Under the pieces are notes generated by a model. That model was not told the DNA's origin. It worked only from the letters and a program-made list of their open reading frames with translations, and searched no databases. DNA of 33,891 nt from an uncultured Clostridia bacterium (GTDB lineage Bacteria; Bacillota; Clostridia; Christensenellales; Borkfalkiaceae), in NCBI GenBank assembly GCA_947627765.1, contig CANQXA010000016.1, positions 1 to 33,891 on the forward strand. Direction: 5' to 3'. The translations under genes were made by a program, and so were the position numbers. Shown here in pieces: positions 24,401 to 31,992 of the stretch. Numbering within the stretch: the stretch's first letter is position 1; each line of letters opens with the position of its first letter.

Positions 24401-24807
24401 TCCTTCCCCACTTCCAAAGAAAAGACGGGAAGACGCCGCGGGACGAGCTGCACGAGCGCCTCTACGTCCGCGACCAAAACGTCCGCCCCCTTCTGCCACG
24501 CATGAAGAGCGGAAAGCCTGCGGTACAGCACATCCTTCGAGAGCGCCTTGCGATAGGTCAAAACCTCGTCCTTGGCGGTGAGAAGCGCGCATTCCTTCCC
24601 CGAGAGCGCGGCGATCGCGTCCCGCGCACGCTTTGCCGTGAGAGCGTCTGCGGTAATATAGACCATACGCCCGCCGTAAGACGCCGCCACGAGATATTTC
24701 ATGGGATCGGAGAGACCGAACGCCGCCACGGGGACCCCCGTTTTGAGGTCGGCGCCGAGTAGCGGATAGTCGCCGCCCAATGTTGTGAGACGGAAGAAAT
24801 CTTTCAT
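21415..24807 (-). CDS. mfd: Transcription-repair coupling factor Mfd
   Basis: A 1,130-residue ATP-driven translocase that removes RNA polymerase stalled at DNA damage and recruits UvrA. The order is standard: UvrB-like N-terminal region (about 1-350), RNA-polymerase-interacting CarD-like domain around 470-530 (EVGDYAVHESYGIGR), helicase domains with Walker A GDVGFGKTEVALR near 619, DEEQ box LLILDEEQRFG near 722, TMTATPIPRTL, and motif VI LRGRVGRG near 893, then the TRCF C-terminal domain. Length is normal for the family. Its ATG overlaps the pth stop (ATGA), a conserved pth-mfd arrangement in Bacillota. No promoter directly upstream, so it depends on pth transcription. Confidence 0.98.
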   Translation of the reverse strand: MKDFFRLTTLGGDYPLLGADLKTGVPVAAFGLSDPMKYLVAASYGGRMVYITADALTAKRARDAIAALSGKECALLTAKDEVLTYRKALSKDVLYRRLSALHAWQKGADVLVADVEALVQLVPRRLPVFSLEVGKEVSLTELAESLVRAGYTREYSVDAPGVFAVRGDILDIYPVGAEHPVRMDFFGDELEAIRPYDEITSERYEKVSSIEILAATDVLLDDGEADHVRDRLQEECRKAPNAEAYARMSKIADDLVSADLCSDFLLPLFKNSVSFFDTLKGDELLVFDECKLIRDKLSGLYAEHAERFASLYAGGECMRFSEDQYLPAQSFSRFSARRCLALQTFAGNVGFFDPLKLYNFPSAPARRYLNSLPDLFVDVRNWSRTGYRVLIFAGSRDRADRLREEFYAEGVSLSPPAGSLGELRGTVVLEEELGAGFLLHECKLAVIGTGDLFTRTGVPKRVKRRRGDLFLAPEVGDYAVHESYGIGRITGTKKIETGDGVKEYIALEYQGGDTLYVPVEQMDILSKYMGGDTPALSKIGGGEFERVKARVRASLRKMAFDLKQLYAERREKRGYVFPRFREEMEEFAASFPYEETPDQLTSFAEIEEDMCSEKVMDRLLCGDVGFGKTEVALRAAYLCILAGRQAALLCPSTVLSEQHLRTARERMESFGVRVAGLNRFRTEREVKETLSALQRGDVDLIIGTHRLLSEDVKFHDLGLLILDEEQRFGVEHKEKIKNVKRDVDCLTMTATPIPRTLHLSLSGIRDISTIQTPPVARLPVQTYVAEETETLIRDACLREIARGGQIFLLYNRVETIRTFAARLKEYLPEARITVAHGRMDRSALESNVFGFYRGEYDVLVTTTIIENGIDLPNANTLIVIDSDRLGISQLYQLRGRVGRGTRLAHAYFTYKPEKVMTEGAAERLKAIMQFTELGSGFKIAMRDLEIRGAGNVLGTEQHGHMDKVGYELYAKILKEELTGERQEIVDLDIKTAAFLPESYVESPAGRMDCYKQIAEIRSAEDYKRVCTSMEESYGALPQCALNLLIIALMKSYASHLQVKKITVGPKGGALEFTGLAALSDGRISAAMDRYASAVSLDMTSAPVLRFLKGGDGAKTMMRMTKFLKFASTFH

Positions 24808-25367
24808 CGGTTATAGTTCGTCATGACAAGGTCGAAATTCGTTCCCGCGGCGATGGCGAGAGCGGCTTCCGCGGCGCGATGGCAGGCGTCGGCAAAGAGG
24901 TCGTAATCCTCCCTCCTGACTTCGGAAAGAACGTAAGAAATGAGCGGAACGTTGATCGCTTCGTCGCGGATGCCGATGCGGATGCGCGGAAATTCGCTGA
25001 CGCCTGTCTCGGCAATGACCGAGCGCATCCCGTTGTGGGTGCCCGCACTGCCCGAAGGACGGATCCTGACCCGACCCTTTGCGAGGTCGTAGTCGTCGTA
25101 GATGACAATGAGCCGATCCGGTGAGATCTTGTATTTTTTGACAAGTTGCTTGACTGCCCTTCCCGAGGCGTTCATGTAGGTCATGGGGCGGGCGACGATG
25201 ATCTTTTCGCCGCCGAGATACCCCTCCGCAACGCTCGCCTCGCACTCCTTTTTCCGAAACTTTGCGTGAAGGAGCTCCGCGACGTCGCCCGCCGCGAGGA
25301 AGCCCATATTGTGGAACGTTTTCGCGTATTTTTCTTCGGGATTTCCCAGCCCGACAATGAGGTACAT
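24804..25367 (-). CDS. pth: Peptidyl-tRNA hydrolase Pth
   Basis: A 187-residue cytosolic enzyme that frees tRNA from prematurely released peptidyl-tRNA. Active-site residues are all present: Asn9 in VGLGNP, catalytic His19 in TFHNMGF, Asn66 in MTYMNASG, Asp91 in IYDDYDL and Asn112 in GTHNGMRS. Length is normal. The ATG at 25367 has GGGGAGG upstream. It lies 61 bases after prs, with an intrinsic terminator in between but no room for a promoter after it, so expression probably depends on readthrough from prs; it overlaps mfd by 4 bases. Confidence 0.97.
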   Translation of the reverse strand: MYLIVGLGNPEEKYAKTFHNMGFLAAGDVAELLHAKFRKKECEASVAEGYLGGEKIIVARPMTYMNASGRAVKQLVKKYKISPDRLIVIYDDYDLAKGRVRIRPSGSAGTHNGMRSVIAETGVSEFPRIRIGIRDEAINVPLISYVLSEVRREDYDLFADACHRAAEAALAIAAGTNFDLVMTNYNR

Positions 25368-25391
25368 AAAAGCCTCCCCTTTGCTTCAACG

Positions 25392-25413
25392 AAAAAGCCG
25401 CCCGCAGGCGGCT
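25392..25413 (-). terminator. Intrinsic terminator after prs (probably leaky)
   Basis: Minus strand AGCCGCC (25413-25407), loop TGCG, GGCGGCT (25402-25396), then TTTTT. It stands 16 bases after the prs stop. Because no promoter is visible before pth, part of the transcripts must pass. Confidence 0.75.
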
Positions 25414-25428
25414 CTTCACGGTCTCTTG

Positions 25429-26376
25429 TCAATCGTAAATTTTGCTCATCGGTTTATCGAGATAGACGTTTTCGATCGCAGCCGCAAAGATGTCCGCCAC
25501 GGATAAGATCTTGATCTTGGGAAGCATCTTTTCGGGCGGCAACAGAATGGTATCGAGCATAACGAGCTCGTCGATCGGGGAATCCGCAAGCCGTTCGACG
25601 GCGGGCCCCGAAAGGACGGCGTGGGTACAGCAAGCCTTGATCTCGGTCGCGCCCGCGTCCACCAACGCCTTTGCGCCCTGCACGATCGTACCGGCGGTGT
25701 CGATCATATCGTCCACGAGCAGGCACTTCTTGCCCGCGACGGTGCCGATGATGTTCATGACTTCCATCACGTTGGCTTTGGGACGCCGCTTATCGATGAT
25801 CGCCATCGGGCAACCGAGGCGCTCCGCGACCTTTCTCGCACGGTTGACGCTTCCGACGTCGGGTGAGACGACGATAAAATCTTCGTCTACCTTCCCCCCG
25901 AAGTAATTATAGAGGGTGGGACCGCCGAGCAGATTGTCCACGGGAATGTTGAAGAACCCTTGGATCTGGGCGGCGTGAAGGTCCATCGTAAGCACACGGT
26001 CCGCCCCCGCGCTCGTGAGAAGATCGGCGACGAGCTTTGCGGTGATCGGATCCCGCGAACGCGCTTTGCGGTCCTGACGGGCATACCCGAAATAGGGCAT
26101 GACGGCGGTCACTCTTCCCGCGGAGGCACGCTTGGCGGCGTCGATCATGATCAGAAGTTCCATCAAGTTGTCGTTGACGGGAGCCGAAGTGGACTGGATG
26201 ATGAAGAGGTCTCTGCCGCGTACCGTTTCACCGATGTGAACGGCGGTCTCCCCATCCGAAAACTTGGTGACTTCCACCTCTCCGAGGCCGGTGTTGAGCT
26301 TTGCGGCAATGGAGCGAGCGAGCGGAAGATTGGAGTTTCCCGCAAACAGCTTGATTTCGTTACCGTGAGTAATCAC
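25429..26376 (-). CDS. prs: Ribose-phosphate pyrophosphokinase (PRPP synthase)
   Basis: A class I PRPP synthase of 315 residues that makes phosphoribosyl pyrophosphate from ribose 5-phosphate and ATP for nucleotide, His and Trp synthesis. Visible motifs: KFSDGE, the flexible-loop region [43 protein letters not shown] and the PRPP-binding loop [13 protein letters not shown]. The start is GTG at 26376, with GGAGGA 7 bases upstream and a predicted transcript start near 26402; this gives the normal family length. The longer frame to TTG 26400 would begin at the transcript's first bases and has no ribosome site. Confidence 0.96.
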   Translation of the reverse strand: MITHGNEIKLFAGNSNLPLARSIAAKLNTGLGEVEVTKFSDGETAVHIGETVRGRDLFIIQSTSAPVNDNLMELLIMIDAAKRASAGRVTAVMPYFGYARQDRKARSRDPITAKLVADLLTSAGADRVLTMDLHAAQIQGFFNIPVDNLLGGPTLYNYFGGKVDEDFIVVSPDVGSVNRARKVAERLGCPMAIIDKRRPKANVMEVMNIIGTVAGKKCLLVDDMIDTAGTIVQGAKALVDAGATEIKACCTHAVLSGPAVERLADSPIDELVMLDTILLPPEKMLPKIKILSVADIFAAAIENVYLDKPMSKIYD

Positions 26377-26408
26377 TCGTTTCTCCTCCGTGTCCTTCAA
26401 ACGCTTCC

Positions 26409-26437
26409 ATTGTATCGCTTTTCGGCAGTTCCGTCAA
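26409..26437 (-). promoter_or_regulatory. Promoter of prs
   Basis: Minus strand TTGACG (26437-26432), 17 bases, TACAAT (26414-26409), in the 87-base gap after malic enzyme. Confidence 0.75.
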
Positions 26438-26463
26438 TCGTTTCGCGGGACTTTTTCGAGATT

Positions 26464-27642
26464 CTATTTTTTTAAGCGGGAAACGCCCGTACGCACAGCC
26501 GTCTCGCAAACGGCTGAGGCGACCGCCTTGTGCGCGCGAAGGTCGTAGGCATAGGGCAGGATATAATCGGGCGAAAGTTCCTCATCGTTCACGCATTCCG
26601 CAATGGCGTGGGACGCCGCGATCATCATTTCGGCGTTGATGTCGGTCGCACGGGCGTCGAGCGCGCCGCGGAAGAGCCCGGGGAAGACCAGAACGTTGTT
26701 GATTTGGTTGGGTTTCTCGGAAGATCCCGTCCCCACGACCGCGGCGCCCGCTTCGAGAGCGTCCTCGCGGGAAATTTCGGGCGTGGGATTGGCGCAGGCG
26801 AAGACAATGGCGTCCTTTGCCATCGAACGCACCATCTCCTTCGTGACGCAATTAGGACCCGAGACGCCGATGAAGACGTCGGAAGACTTCATCGCATCGG
26901 CAAGCGAGCCCTTCCGAAGACCGCGGTTGGTGAGGCGTGCGATCTCCGCCTTGGCGTCCGTGAGCTGTTTGTCGCCGTCGCAGAGGATGCCCTGACGGTC
27001 GCACAGAATGATGTCGCCCGCATTCATCTTCAAAAGGTACTTGGCGATGGCGATACCCGCGGCGCCCGCTCCGTTGATGACGATGCGAAGATCTTCCATC
27101 TTTTTGCCGACGAGCTTCAACGCGTTGAGAAGGGCTGCCGCCGAGACGACGGCGGTCCCGTGCTGGTCGTCGTGGAAGACGGGGATGTCGAGATCCTCTT
27201 TGAGCCTGCGCTCGATCTCGAAACAGCGGGGCGCGGAGATGTCCTCCAAATTGATCCCGCCGAAGGAACCCGCCAGAAGCTCAATGGTCCGCACGATCTC
27301 GTCCGCGTCCTTGGAACGGATGCAAAGAGGGAATGCGTCTACCCCGCCGAACGCCTTGAAGAGGGCGCATTTCCCCTCCATGACGGGCATCCCCGCCTCG
27401 GGACCGATGTCTCCGAGACCGAGGACCGCCGTCCCGTCGGTGATGACGGGCACGGTATTCCAGCGGCGGGTGAGATCGAAGCTCTTTTCGGGATCTTCGT
27501 GGATGGCGAGGCAGGGTTCGGCGACGCCGGGCGTATAGGCGAGCGAAAGTTTTTCGCGGCTATCGACCTCCACCCTGCAAGAAACTTCGATCTTGCCCTT
27601 CCATTCTCCGTGTTTTTTCAGGGATTCTTCTCTGTAATTCAT
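26464..27642 (-). CDS. NAD(P)-dependent malic enzyme, short form
   Basis: A 392-residue enzyme that decarboxylates malate to pyruvate with reduction of NAD(P), linking C4 acids to the pyruvate pool used by PFOR. Catalytic Tyr36 (AYTPGVAEP), Lys91 (GKCALFKAFGG), metal ligands Glu133/Asp134 (NLEDISAPRC) and Asp in HDDQHGT (157-163) are present, as is the nucleotide-binding GAGAAGIAIAKYLL. An acidic residue after the second strand (LCDRQG) leans towards NAD, but this is weak evidence. It is the short form without the phosphotransacetylase-like C-terminal domain of E. coli MaeB. ATG 27642 has GAGGTG 6 bases upstream. It lies 58 bases after the membrane-protein gene with no clear promoter, so it is probably the last gene of the ecf operon. 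Confidence 0.95.
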   Translation of the reverse strand: MNYREESLKKHGEWKGKIEVSCRVEVDSREKLSLAYTPGVAEPCLAIHEDPEKSFDLTRRWNTVPVITDGTAVLGLGDIGPEAGMPVMEGKCALFKAFGGVDAFPLCIRSKDADEIVRTIELLAGSFGGINLEDISAPRCFEIERRLKEDLDIPVFHDDQHGTAVVSAAALLNALKLVGKKMEDLRIVINGAGAAGIAIAKYLLKMNAGDIILCDRQGILCDGDKQLTDAKAEIARLTNRGLRKGSLADAMKSSDVFIGVSGPNCVTKEMVRSMAKDAIVFACANPTPEISREDALEAGAAVVGTGSSEKPNQINNVLVFPGLFRGALDARATDINAEMMIAASHAIAECVNDEELSPDYILPYAYDLRAHKAVASAVCETAVRTGVSRLKK

Positions 27643-27700
27643 AGTTGCACCTCAAATCTGCGATTGCATATACTTTCGGACATGGTACCGCCGTTTTTCG

Positions 27701-28597
27701 TCAAAAATCGGAAAACGGGTTGTCTTGACCGCTTCCGCTTTCCCCTTGCGGTCCGCCTTGCGGACCTTGCGTTCCGCCTCCGCCGAAGTCATCGAAAGGC
27801 TCTTCGTTCTGCGGGGGATTCCCGCCCTGCGGAGAATAGCCGCCTTGGGGAGGATAACCGCCCTGAGGGGGATATGGACTGCGGCGGGAAAACTCTTCCA
27901 TCTTTTTGCGCATATATTCGTTATAATCGACGGGCGTGTTGTTCCGCACGGCAAAGAGCGTCAAGGCGCGGAAGGGAAGGATGGAGGAGAGGAAGGTCAT
28001 GACCATCGGTCCGCGCGCGTAGAACTTGCGGAAGAGGGAGAGGAAGACCACGAACAGCATGACGATCAGCAGTAGTTCGAAGAGATAGCCGATGATCTCG
28101 AACCAAATGCTTCCGTCGAGCATCCAGCCCAACCCGGCGGCGCGCACCGCCTCTTCGTCGGTGATGATCTCCTTTTGTTCGGCGCCCGTAAAATCGTTGA
28201 GCCCGTCCCGCTCCGTCTTATAGGGAAGAAGGGCGAACACGCAGTAGCAGAAGATCGTATTGAAGACTAAATATCCGCCCTCCGCGATGGCGGCATACAG
28301 CCCCGCGCGCTTCATTTTCTGCCCGAAAAATTGCGCTTCGCCCGCCAAAACGCCCGCATAATAGGTGTTGAGAATGGGTACGAATCCCATCCATACGTGC
28401 TTTTTCCCGAGCCGCTTCGCCATCGTCATGAGCCCGACGCCGCCAAGCGCCAAGCAAATCAGATAAAAACCCGCGGCGACGCCCAAGCAGATGATCAAAT
28501 TCTTGCGCATGATGTCGATCGCTTCCGCAAGCGTTTCCGCGTTGATGTACATCCCGCAGAATTGCTGTCCGAACGAGAAAACCGAGAAAAACTCCAT
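27701..28597 (-). CDS. Multi-pass membrane protein with Pro/Gly/Gln-rich tail
   Basis: A 298-residue protein of unknown function. About four hydrophobic segments are visible, near residues 33-58, 72-86, 98-125 and 163-190, then a cytoplasm-type basic stretch. The last 65 residues are low complexity: four imperfect copies of PPQGGY/N (YPPQGGYPPQGGYSPQGG), then Gly/Gln-rich repeats and a final acidic NPFSDF. Such tails usually are flexible linkers or protein-interaction segments. The ATG has AGGAGG a few bases upstream and is 8 bases after truA, so it belongs to the same operon. No family could be assigned. Confidence 0.8.
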   Translation of the reverse strand: MEFFSVFSFGQQFCGMYINAETLAEAIDIMRKNLIICLGVAAGFYLICLALGGVGLMTMAKRLGKKHVWMGFVPILNTYYAGVLAGEAQFFGQKMKRAGLYAAIAEGGYLVFNTIFCYCVFALLPYKTERDGLNDFTGAEQKEIITDEEAVRAAGLGWMLDGSIWFEIIGYLFELLLIVMLFVVFLSLFRKFYARGPMVMTFLSSILPFRALTLFAVRNNTPVDYNEYMRKKMEEFSRRSPYPPQGGYPPQGGYSPQGGNPPQNEEPFDDFGGGGTQGPQGGPQGESGSGQDNPFSDF

Positions 28598-28605
28598 AAA
28601 TCCTC

Positions 28606-29376
28606 CTATGATCTTTCCCCGAACAGGGGGAAACCGTAGTCTACGCGCTCAAGCCGTAGCCCCTCGGGGGGCATTGTCTCTGCGACGAGCGAGCGCTCTC
28701 CGCACCCGAGGGCGAGTGCGGTCTGTCCAAGTTCTTTTCCGTATCCCACGGCGAAGAGCTCGCCGGCAAGAATGCGGACCATATTGTATAAAAAACCGTT
28801 TCCCGTGACCGAGATCTCGTACATGGTACCGCCGTTTAACGTCTTCGAAGAAATTTCAATGCGGTAGACGGTCCGCACCGACGTCTTGGCGGACGACCCT
28901 GCCGAAGAGAATGCGGCAAAGTCGTGCTCCCCCTCGAGAAGTTCCGCCGCCCGCTTCATCGCGGCAAGATCGGGCTTCCGTTTCAGACGCGCGGCATAGC
29001 GGCAGACGAGGGGCAATTCGCTCTCCGCCAAATAAGCGGAATAGACGTAAGTCTTCCTCTTGGCGGACGACGAAGCGTCGAAACCTTCGGGGGCGGGAGC
29101 GCTCGCCAAAACGCGGAGATCGGGCGGAAGAAGGCGGTTGAAGCACAGAAAGAGCCGTTCGGGGGGGATCGTCGTCTCGCAGTCGAGATGGCAGACCTGC
29201 CCCGCCGCATGAACGCCGGCGTCCGTACGCCCGCTTGCGACGACGCGGACGGGTGCGCCGAAGATCTCCGCCGCCGCCCGCTCGAGCTCCTCCTGCACCG
29301 TGCGTTCGCCCTGCGCCTGACGTTGGTAGCCCGAGAAGTCCGTTCCGTCGTAACTGACCAGCAGTGCGCAACGCAT
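28606..29376 (-). CDS. truA: tRNA pseudouridine(38-40) synthase TruA
   Basis: A 256-residue enzyme that isomerises uridines 38-40 in the tRNA anticodon arm. The catalytic Asp52 lies in the invariant VASGRTDAGVHAAGQ block; KRKTYVYSA and NGFLYNMVRILAGEL are the other family blocks. I choose the ATG at 29376, which overlaps the ecfT stop by one base (TGATG) and has GGAGG 6 bases upstream; the GTG one codon earlier is less likely. Position directly after ecfT is the standard Bacillota order ecfA1-ecfA2-ecfT-truA. The ribosomal genes rplM-rpsI, which often follow, are not here. Confidence 0.96.
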   Translation of the reverse strand: MRCALLVSYDGTDFSGYQRQAQGERTVQEELERAAAEIFGAPVRVVASGRTDAGVHAAGQVCHLDCETTIPPERLFLCFNRLLPPDLRVLASAPAPEGFDASSSAKRKTYVYSAYLAESELPLVCRYAARLKRKPDLAAMKRAAELLEGEHDFAAFSSAGSSAKTSVRTVYRIEISSKTLNGGTMYEISVTGNGFLYNMVRILAGELFAVGYGKELGQTALALGCGERSLVAETMPPEGLRLERVDYGFPLFGERS

Positions 29377-30161
29377 CACATCCCTCCCACATACACGCGA
29401 AGGAGCGCGACGCCCGTCACGAGCGCCGCCGCCGTGAGGAAGGCAACGAGGTCGCGCCAGCTAAACGTGAGCTTTTTGTATTTCGTCCGCTTTTTGCCGC
29501 CCATATAACAGCGCGCGTCCATGGCGTCGCCGAGTTCATCGGCGCGGCGGAACGCCGAAAGGATCAGCGGGATGAGGATGGGCACGATCGCCTTGATCCG
29601 CTTGAAGATATTCCCGCTCTCGAAGTCCGCCCCGCGCGCCTTTTGTGCGTTCTTGATGCGTTCGGTCTCGTCCATCAGAATGGGGATAAACCGGAGCGCG
29701 ATGCTCATGATGAGGGCGAGGACATGGACGTGAAAGATGCTCTCGATCCCGTCGGTAAGGGCGACGGGCGTCGTCGTATAGGTGAGCATCGAGGAGCATA
29801 TGACGAGCAAAAACAGGCGGATGATCAGAAAGACGGAGAAGAAGATCCCCTCCCGCGTCACGCACAGGATACCGTATTTCCAATAGACCGTCTCCCCGCT
29901 GTAAAAAAAGACGCTGATGACCGCAGAGAAGATGACGAGGATCAACACACCGCGGATGGCGCGGAGGACTTTGCCTAAGGGTACGCGGGAGAGCGCGACC
30001 ACGGCGATCAGCACGGCGGCGCAAGCCCCCAACGCCCAAAAGTTGTTCGCGACGAAGATTGCCGCGATGAAGGCGACGAGGAAGAAGAGTTTGAGACGGG
30101 GATCACAGCGGTGGACAAAGGAGTTCACGGGATAATACTGCCCGAAAGCGACGTCTTTCAT
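29376..30161 (-). CDS. ecfT: ECF transporter transmembrane subunit EcfT
   Basis: A 261-residue membrane subunit that couples the two EcfA ATPases to exchangeable vitamin-binding S subunits. Five or so helices are visible and the two cytoplasmic coupling helices carry the ATPase-docking motifs KARGADFE and DARCYMGG; the second has Cys in place of the usual Gly, as in several Bacillota. The gene overlaps ecfA2 by 4 bases and truA by 1. No S subunit is encoded in the window, so this is a shared group II module serving S proteins encoded elsewhere. Confidence 0.95.
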   Translation of the reverse strand: MKDVAFGQYYPVNSFVHRCDPRLKLFFLVAFIAAIFVANNFWALGACAAVLIAVVALSRVPLGKVLRAIRGVLILVIFSAVISVFFYSGETVYWKYGILCVTREGIFFSVFLIIRLFLLVICSSMLTYTTTPVALTDGIESIFHVHVLALIMSIALRFIPILMDETERIKNAQKARGADFESGNIFKRIKAIVPILIPLILSAFRRADELGDAMDARCYMGGKKRTKYKKLTFSWRDLVAFLTAAALVTGVALLRVYVGGM

Positions 30162-31060
30162 CGGCGGTCCCTCCTCAGAGCGAGTACTTTCGCAACAAAA
30201 TCATCGGCAGTAAAATCGCAGTCGATTTCGATCCCCCGTCTTTGGAGGGCGAGACAGATCTTTGCGACCAGCGGGATATCCAAGCCGAGGGACAAGAGCT
30301 CGTCCGTCCTTTTGAAGAGTTGGCGCGGGGGGAGACACATCACGACCTTTCCCTCCGAAAAGACGGCGGCGCGCGTACAATTTTCGGCGATCTCATCCAT
30401 ATCGTGCGAGACGATGACGATCGTCTTGCACCAACTTCCGTGCAAACGGTGCAGAAGAGCCATGACTTCCCGCTTGCCGAGCGGATCGAGCCCCGCGGCG
30501 GGTTCGTCGAGCACCAAGATCTCGGGCCGCGTGACGATCACGCCCGCGATGGCGACGCGGCGCTTCTGTCCGCCCGAGAGATCGAACGGGGACATTTCGG
30601 CGACCTCTTTGGGATCCAATCCGCAGGCGGTGAGGGCGTCTCCGACCGCCCGCTCGGTCTCCTCCTTCGAGATACCCTTGGAAAAGTTTTTGAGCCCGAA
30701 CGCGACGTCGTCCTTCACCGTCTCCGCAAAGAGCTGGTATTCGGGATATTGGAAGACCATGCCGACTTTTTTGCGGAGGGAATAGAAATCCGTTTTGCGG
30801 GAGGTGAGATCGTATTCCCCCACCTTGAGCGTGGGAAGGATCTCCCCTTTTTCGGGCTTGTAGCGCTTCTTTTTGGAGGAAGGAAGGCGGATGAGCCCGT
30901 TGAGATGCTGTACAAATGTGGATTTTCCGCTTCCCGTATGCCCGATGATCCCGAAAAATTCCCCTTCGGCGATGGTGAGCGAGACGTCGTCGAGCGCTTT
31001 GACCGCAAACGGAGAGCCCTTATCGTAGACATAGGTGAGATGTTCGCAGACGATATTCAT
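30158..31060 (-). CDS. ecfA2: ECF transporter ATPase EcfA2
   Basis: A 300-residue ATPase. Walker A GHTGSGKST near residue 40, Q-loop VFQYPEYQLF, signature DLSGGQKRR, Walker B ILVLDEPAAGLDP and switch His in VSHDMDE are present. It forms a heterodimer with EcfA1. An insertion after Walker A (LPSSKKKRYKPEKGE) is characteristic of EcfA2 proteins. It overlaps ecfA1 and ecfT by 4 bases each, so the three subunits are translated together. Confidence 0.95.
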   Translation of the reverse strand: MNIVCEHLTYVYDKGSPFAVKALDDVSLTIAEGEFFGIIGHTGSGKSTFVQHLNGLIRLPSSKKKRYKPEKGEILPTLKVGEYDLTSRKTDFYSLRKKVGMVFQYPEYQLFAETVKDDVAFGLKNFSKGISKEETERAVGDALTACGLDPKEVAEMSPFDLSGGQKRRVAIAGVIVTRPEILVLDEPAAGLDPLGKREVMALLHRLHGSWCKTIVIVSHDMDEIAENCTRAAVFSEGKVVMCLPPRQLFKRTDELLSLGLDIPLVAKICLALQRRGIEIDCDFTADDFVAKVLALRRDRR

Positions 31061-31881
31061 CTCCGCACGCTCCTTGCGATGTCTTCGGCAAGCTGTTCGG
31101 GATCGAGGGTATCCCTGACCCGCAGTCCGCCTTCGGTCAGTTTCTTGGCGATCACGCCGATGCGCGGGAGCGCAAGGTTGTAGGTGAGCAGTTCTTCGTG
31201 GCGGGCAAAGATCCCCGCGGGCGTATCGGTGAGGGCGATCTCCCCGCGGTTCATGACGACGGCACGGTCGGCGAGCAGGGCTTCCTCCATAAAGTGCGTG
31301 ATCAGAATGACGGTGATCTTCTCCTCGCGGTTTAGTTTTTTGACGACTTCGACGATCTCCCGTCTTCCCCGCGGATCGAGCATTGCGGTGGATTCGTCGA
31401 GGATCATGACGCGGGGTTTGAGCGCAAGCACGCCCGCGATCGCGACGCGTTGCTTCTGTCCGCCCGAGAGACGGGAGACGACGGCGTTGCGTAAGCCGAG
31501 CATTCCGACCGCGCCCAGAGCGAACTCCACTCTCTTTGCGATCTCCTCGCGCGGGAGCCCGACGTTTTCGGCGCCGAACGCGACGTCGTCCTCCACAATG
31601 GAGGCGACCGTCTGGTTGTCGGGATTCTGAAAGACGACTCCCACCTGCTTTCTGACTTCATAGAGGTGCTGATCGTCGAGCGGGGTGCCGAAGACGCGGA
31701 TCGTACCGCTGTCGGGAACGAGGATCCCGTTCAAAAGACGGGCGAGCGTGCTCTTGCCGCTTCCGTTATGCCCGAGCACGGCGAGAAATTCTCCCTCCTC
31801 CACCGTGAGATCGAGATGTGCGATCCGGAAACCTCCCCCCTCGTAGGAAAAGGAGACGTCCTTCGTTTCGATTGCGTGCAT
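31057..31881 (-). CDS. ecfA1: ECF transporter ATPase EcfA1
   Basis: A 274-residue ATPase and first gene of the operon. Walker A GHNGSGKST near residues 37-45, Q-loop VFQNPDNQ, signature LSGGQKQR, and the EcfA1-typical Walker B variant VMILDESTAMLDP, with Ser in place of Pro, are visible; the switch His is in LITHFMEE. It has its own promoter at 31943-31915. Together with EcfA2 and EcfT it energises uptake of vitamins or metals, the cargo being set by S subunits elsewhere. Confidence 0.95.
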   Translation of the reverse strand: MHAIETKDVSFSYEGGGFRIAHLDLTVEEGEFLAVLGHNGSGKSTLARLLNGILVPDSGTIRVFGTPLDDQHLYEVRKQVGVVFQNPDNQTVASIVEDDVAFGAENVGLPREEIAKRVEFALGAVGMLGLRNAVVSRLSGGQKQRVAIAGVLALKPRVMILDESTAMLDPRGRREIVEVVKKLNREEKITVILITHFMEEALLADRAVVMNRGEIALTDTPAGIFARHEELLTYNLALPRIGVIAKKLTEGGLRVRDTLDPEQLAEDIARSVRR

Positions 31882-31914
31882 GATTTGACCTTATTCTGAG
31901 ATACGTACTTGTCT

Positions 31915-31943
31915 ATTATAGCAAATCACCGCGGTTTTTACAA
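31915..31943 (-). promoter_or_regulatory. Promoter of the ecf-truA-malic enzyme operon
   Basis: Minus strand TTGTAA (31943-31938), 17 bases, TATAAT (31920-31915). The start near 31908 gives a leader of about 27 bases. Confidence 0.65.
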
Positions 31944-31957
31944 TGAAATCGCGGTGA
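31926..31957. promoter_or_regulatory. Perfect 8-base inverted repeat around the ecf -35 box
   Basis: TCACCGCG (31926-31933) and CGCGGTGA (31950-31957), 16 bases apart. One arm lies in the promoter spacer and the -35 box lies in the loop, so a bound dimer would block the promoter. It could also serve as a weak terminator of the upstream gene, but on the minus strand only TTTGC follows the stem. Confidence 0.45.
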
Positions 31958-31992
31958 AAAAAAATTATTTTATGAAAAATCGGGCCGGCGTG

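Noticed and set aside
27679-28840. A 16-17-base identical string containing CATGGTACCGCCG after the membrane-protein gene and inside truA
   Set aside because: In truA it encodes a normal Asn-Gly-Gly-Thr-Met segment; no surrounding similarity or repeat structure, so taken as chance.
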